Positions 1-7,504 of a stretch of 64,000 bases of DNA are shown here, one piece after another. The notes under the pieces were generated by a model, which made no database searches, was not told the DNA's origin, and saw only the letters and a program-made list of their open reading frames with translations. Source of the DNA: Gp1-AA122 sp036378535 (GTDB lineage: Bacteria; Acidobacteriota; Terriglobia; Terriglobales; Acidobacteriaceae); assembly GCA_036378535.1 (NCBI GenBank), contig DASUWH010000079.1, forward strand, positions 62,001 through 126,000. The letters are read 5' to 3'. Numbering within the stretch: the first letter of the stretch is position 1; every line of letters starts with the position of its first letter. The translations under genes were made by a program, and so were the position numbers.

Positions 1-158
1 AGCACGAACAGCACCATGGCAAAGGCAGCGCCACAAAATCCAACCCCCACCGCCGCTACTGTCGGGCGCGAAAAGCGGCGGCCGAAGAGGCCGTTGATCG
101 CCGCGCCCAACAAGGGAAGCAGCGGAATAAGCCAGAGATGGAGAGCGGTCTGCGTCAT
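1..158 (-). CDS. nuoL: NADH-quinone oxidoreductase subunit L, N-terminus only (cut by window edge)
   Basis: Only the first 52 codons are present; the rest lies before base 1. The peptide begins MTQTALHLWLIPLLPL and continues into AAINGLFGRR, the usual start of NuoL, the large antiporter-like proton-pumping membrane subunit of complex I. The ATG at 158 overlaps the nuoK TGA stop in an ATGA arrangement, so translation is probably coupled. Position after nuoK matches the standard nuo order. The identification rests on this short hydrophobic N-terminus plus context; an NuoL/MrpA relative cannot be told apart from these residues alone, but position makes NuoL very likely. Confidence 0.85.
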   Translation of the reverse strand, partial: MTQTALHLWLIPLLPLLGAAINGLFGRRFSRPTVAAVGVGFCGAAFAMVLFV

Positions 159-457
159 AGCTTGAGCAGATTCACCTGATCGACGTTGAGCGTTTCCCGG
201 GTTCTATAAACAGCGATAATGATGGCCAGGCCGACAGCCGCTTCCGCCGCTGCCACCACCATCACAAAAAATACGAACACTTGACCGCTGAGGGCATGCC
301 AGTGCGCGGCAAAAGCCACAAACGATAGATTGACGCCATTCAGCATCAGTTCAATGGACATGAATATCGCAATTACGTTGCGCTTGATCAGGAACCCGGT
401 CACTCCGCATGCGAACAGGATCCCGCTTAAGACCAGGTAATAAGGAAGAGGAACCAC
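155..457 (-). CDS. nuoK: NADH-quinone oxidoreductase subunit K
   Basis: This 100-residue protein is the normal NuoK size. It has three hydrophobic helices and the conserved run MSIELMLNGVNLSFVAFA, whose glutamate is the membrane-embedded proton-channel residue of the family; a second acidic position lies in VVAAAEAAVGLAI. NuoK is a small integral membrane subunit of the proton-translocating arm of complex I. The start is a GTG that shares one base with the nuoJ TAG stop, and the TGA stop overlaps the nuoL ATG. The three genes J-K-L are therefore packed with no spacing, unlike the spacer-rich junctions further upstream in the same operon. Confidence 0.96.
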   Translation of the reverse strand: MVPLPYYLVLSGILFACGVTGFLIKRNVIAIFMSIELMLNGVNLSFVAFAAHWHALSGQVFVFFVMVVAAAEAAVGLAIIIAVYRTRETLNVDQVNLLKL

Positions 458-981
458 TAGACTCGCCCCCTTTCTCCGGGAGGCGGCGACGGTTCGCGGC
501 TGGCTAAGACGACCGCTCCCATGATGGCGATCAGGATGAGCACCGAGGTGACCTCGAAAGGCAGCAGAAAGTCATGAAACAGAAGTGGCGCGATCACGGC
601 CGGGGATCCCGGCAGCGCGCCGGCCTCTACCGACTGCGTTCCGGAATAGCGCAGCAGGACCCAGGCGATCAGGATGCCGCCCACCAGCATTCCGGGCACC
701 CCGAAAAGAATAGCCACGCGGCTGCCACGGGTGCGTTCCTCTTCGCCGGCATTGAGCAGCATAATCGTAAAGACAAACAGCACCATGATGGCGCCGGCAT
801 AAACAATGACCTGGATCGCAGCCACAAATTCAGCGCCCAGCAGGAGGTATTCCACCGCCAGCGATGCCAGCACCGCAATCAGCGACAGCGCGCTGTTGAT
901 GGGGTGCCGCTGCGCCAGCAGGTTGATTGCCCCCGCCACGCTAATCGCTCCGAAGACTACGAAGATGATCCAATGAATCAT
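457..981 (-). CDS. nuoJ: NADH-quinone oxidoreductase subunit J
   Basis: A 174-residue membrane protein with about five hydrophobic segments. The diagnostic NuoJ stretch is FVAAIQVIVYAGAIMVLFVF, with the following helix ending in a methionine-rich turn. NuoJ is part of the membrane arm of complex I, next to NuoK. The C-terminus is proline-rich and short. In most operons nuoI lies directly before nuoJ; here the gene upstream is nuoH, and the 215 bp in between hold nested inverted repeats rather than a coding region. The upstream mRNA has little Shine-Dalgarno character. Confidence 0.95.
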   Translation of the reverse strand: MIHWIIFVVFGAISVAGAINLLAQRHPINSALSLIAVLASLAVEYLLLGAEFVAAIQVIVYAGAIMVLFVFTIMLLNAGEEERTRGSRVAILFGVPGMLVGGILIAWVLLRYSGTQSVEAGALPGSPAVIAPLLFHDFLLPFEVTSVLILIAIMGAVVLASREPSPPPGERGRV

Positions 982-1196
982 GAAAAGCAGTTCTCGGTCC
1001 TTGGTTCTCGGTTGACAGTTACTAGAAGCTATCTCAGAAATCGGTTATGAAGGGGCGCGGCCTCCCGCGCCGCTCAAGGCCGCAGAAAATGAGCGCTTTA
1101 AGCCCCTGCGGGATTACGGTGCTTTACCCTCTCGGTTCATTGTGAGATAGCTTCTAGTCCACATCTCTCAGCTCTTCATCTCTCAACTGAGAACTT
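982..1196. repeat. nuoH/nuoJ junction element with a perfect 16-bp inverted repeat
   Basis: The whole space between the nuoH stop and the nuoJ start is repeat-like. ACTAGAAGCTATCTCA at 1021-1036 is exactly inverted at 1143-1158. The pair bounds a MITE-sized unit of about 138 bp whose interior includes GC-rich hairpin sequence (GGGGCGCGGCCTCCCGCGCC). Outside it lies a looser inverted pair, AGTTCTCGGT near 990 and its counterpart ACTGAGAACT near 1187, that reaches almost to the flanking stop and start codons. There is no convincing ORF. This is where nuoI would normally sit. Confidence 0.8.
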
Positions 1197-2261
1197 CTAA
1201 CTAAGTAACGCGACTACCAGGGCCGTAATCACCAGGTTCGCGACCGCCAGGGGAAACAGAAACTTCCAGCCGAAATCCATCAATTGGTCATAACGAAAGC
1301 GCGGTAACGTGCCACGAATCCAGATATAAAGAAACAGGAATCCAAAGATCCGAAGTGCAAACCAGAACACGGGCAGTATGACCTGCAGCCAGTAGGGTCC
1401 AAAAATCGGTCCGTGCCAGCCACCCAGGAACAGAAGCGACGCCAGGCACGCCACCGTGATCATGTTGGCGTATTCCGCCATGAAAAACATGGCGAACTTC
1501 ATCGCACTGTACTCGGTGTGGTAGCCCGCGACCAGTTCGGTTTCCGCCTCCGGCAAATCAAAAGGCACGCGGTTGGTTTCCGCGAAGGCCGCCATCAGGT
1601 AAATGAAAAATGCCACTTCCTGCCCGCGAAATACATTCCACCGCGGGATAAAGCCCCAGAAGTGCCCTGCCTGAGCGTCGACAATCTCCCGCAAGTTCAA
1701 ACTGCCGGACATGATCAGCACTCCGACCAGCGACAATCCCAGCGCAATCTCGTAGCTCACCATCTGCGCGCTCGCCCGCAGCCCGCCCAGCAGGGAATAC
1801 TTGCTGTTCGACGCCCATCCCGCCAGGGCGACGCCGTAAACCCCGACCGAAGTTATGCCCAGCAGTATGAGCAGGCCGATGTTCACGTCGGTGATCTGCA
1901 GGGGCGTGTAGATGGGGCCGACGTCAACCCAGTTTCCGATCGGAATCACGGCAATCGAGGTTAATGCGCAAATCAGCGAGATCATCGGAGCCGCGATGTA
2001 GAGCGGCTTGTAGACGTGTGGGGGCGTGAGATCTTCCTTGAAGATAAACTTTAACCCGTCCGCCAGCGGCTGCAACAATCCAAACGGTCCCACATAGCTG
2101 GGACCCCAGCGGTTCTGGATATGGCCAACGACTTTACGCTCCAACCACACCGTATACGCCACCGCGGTCAGCAGCACCACCACGGCGATCAACGTCTTAA
2201 CCAGCGATATGAGTACGAATACGCCGATGCTCACGTACAGTCCTATGTACTGCTGGGCCAC
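1197..2261 (-). CDS. nuoH: NADH-quinone oxidoreductase subunit H
   Basis: A 354-residue polytopic membrane protein. Family hallmarks are present: WLERKVVGHIQNRWGP followed by FGLLQPLADGLKF near residues 40-75, GWASNSKYSLLGGLRASAQM around 148-167, and the strongly conserved NRVPFDLPEAETELVAGYHT segment around 230-250. NuoH joins the membrane arm to the quinone site of the peripheral arm. The start is GTG at 2261; an ATG two bases upstream on the same strand is out of frame. nuoG lies 64 bp upstream. nuoI, the usual next gene, is missing, and the junction element follows. Confidence 0.96.
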   Translation of the reverse strand: MAQQYIGLYVSIGVFVLISLVKTLIAVVVLLTAVAYTVWLERKVVGHIQNRWGPSYVGPFGLLQPLADGLKFIFKEDLTPPHVYKPLYIAAPMISLICALTSIAVIPIGNWVDVGPIYTPLQITDVNIGLLILLGITSVGVYGVALAGWASNSKYSLLGGLRASAQMVSYEIALGLSLVGVLIMSGSLNLREIVDAQAGHFWGFIPRWNVFRGQEVAFFIYLMAAFAETNRVPFDLPEAETELVAGYHTEYSAMKFAMFFMAEYANMITVACLASLLFLGGWHGPIFGPYWLQVILPVFWFALRIFGFLFLYIWIRGTLPRFRYDQLMDFGWKFLFPLAVANLVITALVVALLS

Positions 2262-2325
2262 ATGCTTGCGGATTTCTGACGATGAGATCTGTTTTGATCC
2301 GTGTGAATCGTGGCCGAGTTGTCTT

Positions 2326-4683
2326 CTAGTCGGCGGCTACTTCTCCCGCCGGTACGTCTTCCTGGTGCTCAATGACAGAATTCAGGGCGCTGGAATATCG
2401 GCCCAGCGTTCCCGAGGTGAACAAGTTATCGTTCGCAGGCACGATCAGTGCCGGGTCGTGCAACCTTCCCGGCCCCGCGGTGCTCGTGTGCTGATCATTG
2501 CCGGCCAGTAAATTCCGCCGCGAAACATCGTACCCGGGAACCAGTCGCTGGATTTCATCCAGAATCGCCATGGGGTCGAACGGACTCAGCTTGGGTTCGA
2601 GCCCCTGCGCCTCAAGCCACACTGCGTGCCGGTCAGCTTCACCCGCCTGCGCGCCGCGCGACTGGCCCATATCGGCTCGCAAACCGCCTGCGCCGAACGG
2701 TACCAGTTTACGGATATCGAAGCCCATCGCGTCGGCGATCCGTACGATCATTTCGAAGTCCGGCTTCGTATGGCTGACCTCTCCGGCTTTGCGCACCAGT
2801 TGCAAGTCCCCGCAGGTGTTGGTGAAGGTTCCGGACTTTTCGTAGGCGTTCGCAGCCGGAAGAACCACGTCCGCAATGGCCGCTGTCTCCGTGATGAACA
2901 TGTCCTGCACCACGACAAAGCTCTTCGAGAAGACGAACGGATCGATTTGCAAGCGTCCGATTGGATTGCTTCCGACTACGTAAAGCGCTTTCAGATGACC
3001 CGCTTTCGCCGCCTCAACCATTTGCGGAAGGCCCAAGCCATCTGCCTCGGGCAGTTCTCCCCATTCTTCCCGGAACTTCGCGACCTCTGCCGTGGGCAGA
3101 TATCCAGGCAAAAGGTCCGGATAGACGCCCATGTCAGCAGCGCCACGCGAATTTGCATAATCTCCGAGGCACACGAACTTTGCGCCGGAGATGCCCGACC
3201 CGAATCTCACCAGGGTGGCGATGTCTTTTCCGCGAATCTCCGATCCAAAAATGATGATGAGGTTCTGCTCACTCCGCAGTCTCTCTCGCAGAGAACGCCA
3301 CGCCTCGGCATTCGTTGCGCCAGTAACCAGCGTATCCACGGCGCTGTCATCTCCGGCAAGGAAACCGGCCGCGTTACCCTCTGCACCAGCCTGCAATTGA
3401 GCGAAAACAACCGCCTGACGGCGCAACTTGATGGGCTGCGAATTGATTACGTACAACCGTGACCGGTGCAGCCGGACATTGTTTCGAATCTGCCACGCCA
3501 GCAGTGGATGCTGGTTGGTCGGATCATCTCCGATCAGGAGCATCGCCGGCGCGTTATACACATCGCGCATGGTCGCAGTTGCGTCTGGCTTTCCTGCAAG
3601 CGCTGTCGCCAGGGCAGGGAAGTCCGCAGTGCGATGATGGTCAATATTGTTCGTCTTCAGAACGATGCGCGCGAACTTCTGCAGCAGGTAGCTCTCTTCA
3701 TTGGTGATGCGGTTCGAGCCGATAACGCCGATCGCGCTCCCACCATTACTGTCCCGTACCTCGGCAAAACGTTTTCCGATCAGTGCGAAGGCCTCTTCCC
3801 ATGAGGCGGGCGCGAGGCGCCCGTTCTTGCGGATCAACGGCTGCTTGATCCGATCCTTGTGATTGGCAAAGTCGAATCCGTAACGTCCCTTGATGCACAG
3901 GAAGTCACCGTTGATTCCGCTCTTGTCGCGATTGTCGCCACGAACAATCTCCATGCCGGTTTCGGCTCGGCGGACACCGAGAGTCGTCTTGCAGCCATCG
4001 CCGCAATGAGTGCAGGTGGTATCCACGTGGGTCATTTCCCAGGGTCGAGTCTTATAGCGATAGGCGCCGGAGGTTAGCGCACCGACCGGGCAGATGTCGA
4101 TGCACATACCGCATTCCTCGCACTCGAGGTGATTTTCTTTATTGGGCGCAATGATCGAACTCACACCTCGGTTTTGAATGCCCAGCGCCCAGACATCCAT
4201 GCCTTCGCCGCAGACGCGAACACAGCGGTAGCAGAGAATGCAGCGCGGACGATCGAAATAAACCACCGGCGACCATTGCTGCTCTTCGCGGTGATTCTTA
4301 ATATCGATGAACTTAGATTCGGCAGCCCCGTAGGAAAAGGTCATATCCTGCAGTTCGCACTCTCCGCCGGCGTCGCATACGGGGCAATCCAGCGGGTGGT
4401 TTCCGAGTAACAGTTCAACCATTCCTTTACGGGCCTGGTGGATCTCGGGCGAGTCCGTCGTCACCGTCATGCCTTCGCTGATCACGGTCGTGCAGGCCGT
4501 CTGTAGCTTAGGCATTTTTTCGATTTTGACCAGGCACATGCGGCACGCGCCCTGCAGAGACAGGTTCGGGTAATAGCAGAACGAAGGCACCTCGATGCCC
4601 ACACTCTTGCACGCCTCGATCAGCAGCGTGCCCGAAGGCGCCGTGACCTTCTTTCCGTCGACCGTGATGTTTACGTCTGGCAT
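2326..4683 (-). CDS. nuoG: NADH-quinone oxidoreductase subunit G
   Basis: A 785-residue iron-sulfur subunit of the peripheral arm. Residues 1-80 are a plant-type 2Fe-2S domain with Cys36, Cys47, Cys50 and Cys64. Next comes the His/Cys cluster site HPLDCPVCDAGGEC. Two 4Fe-4S motifs follow, CILCYRCVRVCGEG and CEECGMCIDICPVG, then CTHCGDGC at the entry to a molybdopterin-oxidoreductase-like domain filling the rest. The ATG at 4683 lies 5 bp from the arm of the IVP element. The mRNA before it reads ACAAAATTCTTA, with no Shine-Dalgarno sequence, which raises the question of how translation starts. Confidence 0.96.
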   Translation of the reverse strand: MPDVNITVDGKKVTAPSGTLLIEACKSVGIEVPSFCYYPNLSLQGACRMCLVKIEKMPKLQTACTTVISEGMTVTTDSPEIHQARKGMVELLLGNHPLDCPVCDAGGECELQDMTFSYGAAESKFIDIKNHREEQQWSPVVYFDRPRCILCYRCVRVCGEGMDVWALGIQNRGVSSIIAPNKENHLECEECGMCIDICPVGALTSGAYRYKTRPWEMTHVDTTCTHCGDGCKTTLGVRRAETGMEIVRGDNRDKSGINGDFLCIKGRYGFDFANHKDRIKQPLIRKNGRLAPASWEEAFALIGKRFAEVRDSNGGSAIGVIGSNRITNEESYLLQKFARIVLKTNNIDHHRTADFPALATALAGKPDATATMRDVYNAPAMLLIGDDPTNQHPLLAWQIRNNVRLHRSRLYVINSQPIKLRRQAVVFAQLQAGAEGNAAGFLAGDDSAVDTLVTGATNAEAWRSLRERLRSEQNLIIIFGSEIRGKDIATLVRFGSGISGAKFVCLGDYANSRGAADMGVYPDLLPGYLPTAEVAKFREEWGELPEADGLGLPQMVEAAKAGHLKALYVVGSNPIGRLQIDPFVFSKSFVVVQDMFITETAAIADVVLPAANAYEKSGTFTNTCGDLQLVRKAGEVSHTKPDFEMIVRIADAMGFDIRKLVPFGAGGLRADMGQSRGAQAGEADRHAVWLEAQGLEPKLSPFDPMAILDEIQRLVPGYDVSRRNLLAGNDQHTSTAGPGRLHDPALIVPANDNLFTSGTLGRYSSALNSVIEHQEDVPAGEVAAD

Positions 4684-4688
4684 TAAGA

Positions 4689-5154
4689 ATTTTGTAATTT
4701 TGTAATCTGGTAACTTTGTAATTTAAGAAGCCCTTCACCCTGCCTTTGCGGTGTGCTGAGAGGCGGTGAAAATGGCACTTAGTTCACGTGCTTCCTCCAG
4801 AAGATTGGCAAGCCGCTCCTGTTTCACCATTCCACAATCCACCAGCATTTCAAGCCAAAACACCGTTTCGTCTGCTTCTTCTACTACCACTCCGATCTTT
4901 GCTAACCATTCGGCGCGAGATCGAGAGCGGCACGCCGCGCGATAATTCGCCGCGACCGAAGTACCACAACGAAGCACTTGTTTGCCGAGTACTTGAGCAT
5001 CTACCGTCCGAGGAAGCGAACGGTAAAGCTTTACGATTCGCACGGCAAAAGCCTTCGTTCGGTCCCGCAGCGCCTGTTGCTGCGTGAGCATCAGGACCTC
5101 CAGACGCTTCGGCGTTTTAAATTACGAAATTACCCGATTACAAAATTACAAAAT
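4689..5154. mobile_element. IVS-like inverted-repeat element filling the nuoF/nuoG junction, carries an IVP gene
   Basis: Left arm 4689-4726 and right arm 5117-5154 are inverted copies of each other, 38 bp with 35 matches. They are built from a repeated word of the type TAATTTTG. Between them lies one ORF for a four-helix-bundle protein. The element runs from the nuoF stop codon to 5 bp before the nuoG start. The layout (long stem, IVP-family ORF in the loop) resembles the intervening sequences known from some bacterial 23S rRNA genes, but here it sits between protein genes. The mobile nature is inferred; no transposase or target duplication is evident. Confidence 0.72.
4735..5091 (-). CDS. 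Four-helix-bundle protein, 23S rRNA intervening-sequence (IVP) family
   Basis: A 118-residue helical protein with the family signature region QVLRCGTSVAANYRAACRSR around residues 38-57 and a C-terminal helix LLEEARELSAIFTASQ. Members of this family are encoded inside 23S rRNA intervening sequences and, more distantly, share a fold with the Avd protein of diversity-generating retroelements; a biochemical role is not firmly established. The ATG at 5091 has a good ribosome site, GGAGGT, 5 bases upstream, so the gene is meant to be translated, in contrast to neighbouring nuoG. It is about two thirds identical to the second copy between nuoD and nuoE (75 of 113 aligned residues by eye). Confidence 0.85.
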   Translation of the reverse strand: MLTQQQALRDRTKAFAVRIVKLYRSLPRTVDAQVLGKQVLRCGTSVAANYRAACRSRSRAEWLAKIGVVVEEADETVFWLEMLVDCGMVKQERLANLLEEARELSAIFTASQHTAKAG

Positions 5155-6473
5155 CAAGCCATAACCGGCAACTGCTCGACCCGGCTCGACTTCTCAAACG
5201 GGCACGGTCTTCCTTCCAGGTGGTCCTCAAATTCTTTTCTGAACTTTTTCACAAAGGCGATGGTCGGCATGGCCGCGGCGTCACCCAGCGGACAAAACGT
5301 CCGCCCCAGCATGTTCTCAGACAGATACCGGATGTTGTCGATGTCCTTCATAATCCCGCCGCCGGCATGGAAGCGAATCAAGGTTTTCTTCAGCCAGTCG
5401 GTGCCCTCGCGGCAGGGAATACACCAGCCGCAGCTTTCGTGCTGGTAGAACTTCATCGTGCGCAGGGCGAATTTCACCATGCAGGTAGTGTCATCGAGCA
5501 CCACCACGCCCCCGGATCCAAGCATCGATCCGGCCTTCATCAGGGAATCGAAGTCCATAGGCACGTCGATCTCTTCCGCGGTTAAACAGGGAGTGGAAGA
5601 TCCACCGGGCACGACGGCTTTCAGTTTGCGCCCGCTCGGAATGCCGCCACCCACGTCGTAAATCATCTTTTTCAAGTTGTAGCCCATGGGCAACTCGTAC
5701 ACGCCGGGCTTTTCCAGGTTCCCGCTTAAACAGAACAGGCGCGTACCGCCGTTCTTGGCCGGGCCAAGCCCCGCATACCAATCCGCCCCGCCGAGGATAA
5801 TATGCGGAACGCTCGCCAGGGTTTCGGCATTATTGATGACCGTAGGCCCGCCCCAGAGTCCAACTACCGCGGGGAAGGGCGGCCGGATGCGCGGGATTCC
5901 GCGTTTGCCCTCCAGCGATTCCATCAGCGCCGATTCTTCGCCCACCTCGTACGCCCCGGCGCCACCATGCCAGTAAATATCGAGATCGTAGCCGCTGCCA
6001 AAAATGTTCTTGCCCAGGAACCCGCGTCCGTAGGCATCTTTCAACGCCTGCTGCATGATCACCGACAAATAGCGGTACTCACCCCGAATGTAGATATACC
6101 CGGTGTGCGAGCCCACCGCCAACGCCGCGATCATTACCCCTTCGATCACCGAGTGGGGGTCATGCTCGAAAATCAGACGGTCTTTGCAGGTGCCGGGTTC
6201 GCTCTCATCCCCATTGCAGAGCACATATTTCGGCTTGGGCGCCTGCTTGGGGACGAAAGACCACTTCAAGCCGGTGTTGAAACCCGCGCCTCCGCGCCCG
6301 CGCAAGCCGGAGTTCTTCACCTCGTTGACGATGGCGTCGGGCTGCATCCCGAGCGCCTTCTGAACCGCCTTGTACCCGTCGAGTTCCAGGTAGCGGTCAA
6401 GACTGGCCGCACCCTGGCCAAACCGCTTGGAGACGATCTTTACCTCATCGGGATGGGAAACCAGGAATGCCAT
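5154..6473 (-). CDS. nuoF: NADH-quinone oxidoreductase subunit F (NADH/FMN-binding)
   Basis: A 439-residue peripheral-arm subunit where NADH is oxidised. The glycine-rich FMN/NADH sites are GLRGRGGAGFNTG around residues 57-69 and NGDESEPGTCKDR around 88-100; the family more often has P where this has N in GAGFPTG. The N3 4Fe-4S ligands are ESCGWCIPCREGT with the fourth cysteine in TFCPLGD. The TGA stop is inside the end of the IVP element. Upstream of the ATG the mRNA shows no Shine-Dalgarno; instead CAAATGGC occurs twice in tandem across the start codon. Confidence 0.97.
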   Translation of the reverse strand: MAFLVSHPDEVKIVSKRFGQGAASLDRYLELDGYKAVQKALGMQPDAIVNEVKNSGLRGRGGAGFNTGLKWSFVPKQAPKPKYVLCNGDESEPGTCKDRLIFEHDPHSVIEGVMIAALAVGSHTGYIYIRGEYRYLSVIMQQALKDAYGRGFLGKNIFGSGYDLDIYWHGGAGAYEVGEESALMESLEGKRGIPRIRPPFPAVVGLWGGPTVINNAETLASVPHIILGGADWYAGLGPAKNGGTRLFCLSGNLEKPGVYELPMGYNLKKMIYDVGGGIPSGRKLKAVVPGGSSTPCLTAEEIDVPMDFDSLMKAGSMLGSGGVVVLDDTTCMVKFALRTMKFYQHESCGWCIPCREGTDWLKKTLIRFHAGGGIMKDIDNIRYLSENMLGRTFCPLGDAAAMPTIAFVKKFRKEFEDHLEGRPCPFEKSSRVEQLPVMA

Positions 6474-6487
6474 TTGAAGCCATTTGG

Positions 6488-6572
6488 TAATTTTGTAATT
6501 GTGTAATTGGTGAGACCAGCTTGGAACGCGCGTTAAATTACCAATTTACAAAATTACACAATTACAAAATTA
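6488..6572. repeat. IVS-like hairpin without a gene at the nuoE/nuoF junction
   Basis: TAATTTTGTAATTGTGTAAT at 6488-6507 plus one more base is perfectly inverted at 6552-6572, a 21-bp match. The arms use the same A/T-rich words as the IVP element at the nuoF/nuoG junction. The loop is only 43 bp and has no ORF. The right arm includes the nuoE TAA stop. It looks like an empty or deleted version of the neighbouring elements, or the precursor form before an IVP gene was acquired; the sequence alone cannot decide which. Confidence 0.8.
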
Positions 6573-7052
6573 TTGGGTTCCTTTCTTCTTGTACTCGTCC
6601 AGAACCTTGTCCATAGTCTCGGTCGTCAGGTTCTCATGAAAGTCATAGTTCACCTGGACTGCTGGCGCCCAACTGCAGCCTCCGATACACTCGACTTCTT
6701 CCAGCGAAAAAAGCCCGTCGGCGGTCGTGCCCTTGTGACCGATCCCTAGTTTCTTCTTGCAATGATCCAGCAGTTCCTTGCCCCCGCGCAGCATGCAGGC
6801 AATATTCGTACATACCTGCACGTTGTACTTGCCCCGCGGCTTAGTAGTGAGCATTGAGTAATAGCTGATCACATTGCGGACTTCGAGTTCGGTCAGATCC
6901 AGCCGCTGCGCCAATTCCGCAATCACCTCATCGCTCACGTATCCGACTTCATCCTGCGCGTAGAGCAGCGTCGGAACCAGCACCGATCGCTTCGTCGGAT
7001 AGTGTGTCAGCATTTCCGAAAAACGCTGCTCGAATTGTTCAGAAAACCTCAT
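6570..7052 (-). CDS. nuoE: NADH-quinone oxidoreductase subunit E
   Basis: A thioredoxin-like 2Fe-2S subunit of about 160 residues that partners NuoF. The four cluster ligands are visible as CTNIAC and, about 35 residues on, CIGGC. The N-terminal helical domain with YPTKRSVLVPTLLYAQDEVG is typical. I place the start at the ATG at 7052; a TTG at 7064 in frame would add four residues but lies inside the repeat arm. With the ATG, the IVP element ends only 2 bp before the start codon, and there is no Shine-Dalgarno sequence. Confidence 0.94.
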   Translation of the reverse strand: MRFSEQFEQRFSEMLTHYPTKRSVLVPTLLYAQDEVGYVSDEVIAELAQRLDLTELEVRNVISYYSMLTTKPRGKYNVQVCTNIACMLRGGKELLDHCKKKLGIGHKGTTADGLFSLEEVECIGGCSWAPAVQVNYDFHENLTTETMDKVLDEYKKKGTQ

Positions 7053-7054
7053 GG

Positions 7055-7504
7055 GATTGAGCAATTGGGTGATTGAGTAATCGAGTAATTGAAAATCACG
7101 CCGCCGCTCCCTTCGCCGTGTACTGGGAAGCGGTGAAAATGGCGGTCAACTCTCGAGCTTCAACCAATAACATTTCCACTTTTTCCGGAGCGACGATTCC
7201 GGATTCCGTAAGCAACTCCAGCCACAAGATTGCTTCGTCTGATTCCTCTGCGACAACTCCTATTCGCGCTACGAACTCTGCTTTAGACCTGGCGCGGCAA
7301 ACAGCTCTGTAATTCGCTGCCACCGACGTTCCGCACCGAAGCAACTGCTTCCCAAGCACTTGAGCGTCGGGTTTGTTCGGTAGCGACCGGAACAGCCGAA
7401 TTATGCGCAAAGCAAATGCCTTGCTCCGATCCCGAAGCTGTTCCGGCTGAGAGGCCATTTGCGTTTTCAATTACCCAATTACTCAATTACCAAATTACTC
7501 AATC
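7055..7504. mobile_element. Second IVS-like element, filling the nuoD/nuoE junction, carries an IVP gene
   Basis: Arms at 7055-7095 and 7464-7504 are inverted copies, 41 bp with 36 matches, made of words like AATTGAGT and AATTGGGT. The last base of the right arm is the last base of the nuoD stop codon, and the left arm ends 2 bp before the nuoE ATG, so the element occupies the junction exactly. The enclosed ORF is homologous to that in the nuoF/nuoG element, yet the arm words differ (GAGT here, TTTG there). The arms have therefore changed more than the protein, or the two insertions came from different sources. Confidence 0.72.
7096..7458 (-). CDS. Four-helix-bundle protein, IVP family, second copy
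   Basis: About 120 residues; core signature QLLRCGTSVAANYRAVCRAR and C-terminal EARELTAIFTASQ, matching the first copy closely. I use the ATG at 7458; a TTG at 7470 would add four residues but overlaps the repeat arm. Upstream of the ATG the ribosome site is poor, unlike the first copy. The predicted protein is all-helical, with alternating charged and leucine-rich stretches and no membrane segment or signal. Its location inside an essential operon with both neighbours intact suggests it is tolerated at the mRNA level. Function unknown. Confidence 0.83.
   Translation of the reverse strand: MASQPEQLRDRSKAFALRIIRLFRSLPNKPDAQVLGKQLLRCGTSVAANYRAVCRARSKAEFVARIGVVAEESDEAILWLELLTESGIVAPEKVEMLLVEARELTAIFTASQYTAKGAAA

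Noticed and set aside
4735..5091. IVP gene as a toxin or antitoxin
   Set aside because: There is a single small gene per element with no partner and no toxin motif.
4735..7470. IVP proteins as part of a diversity-generating retroelement
   Set aside because: The fold is related to Avd, but there is no reverse transcriptase and no template/variable repeat pair.
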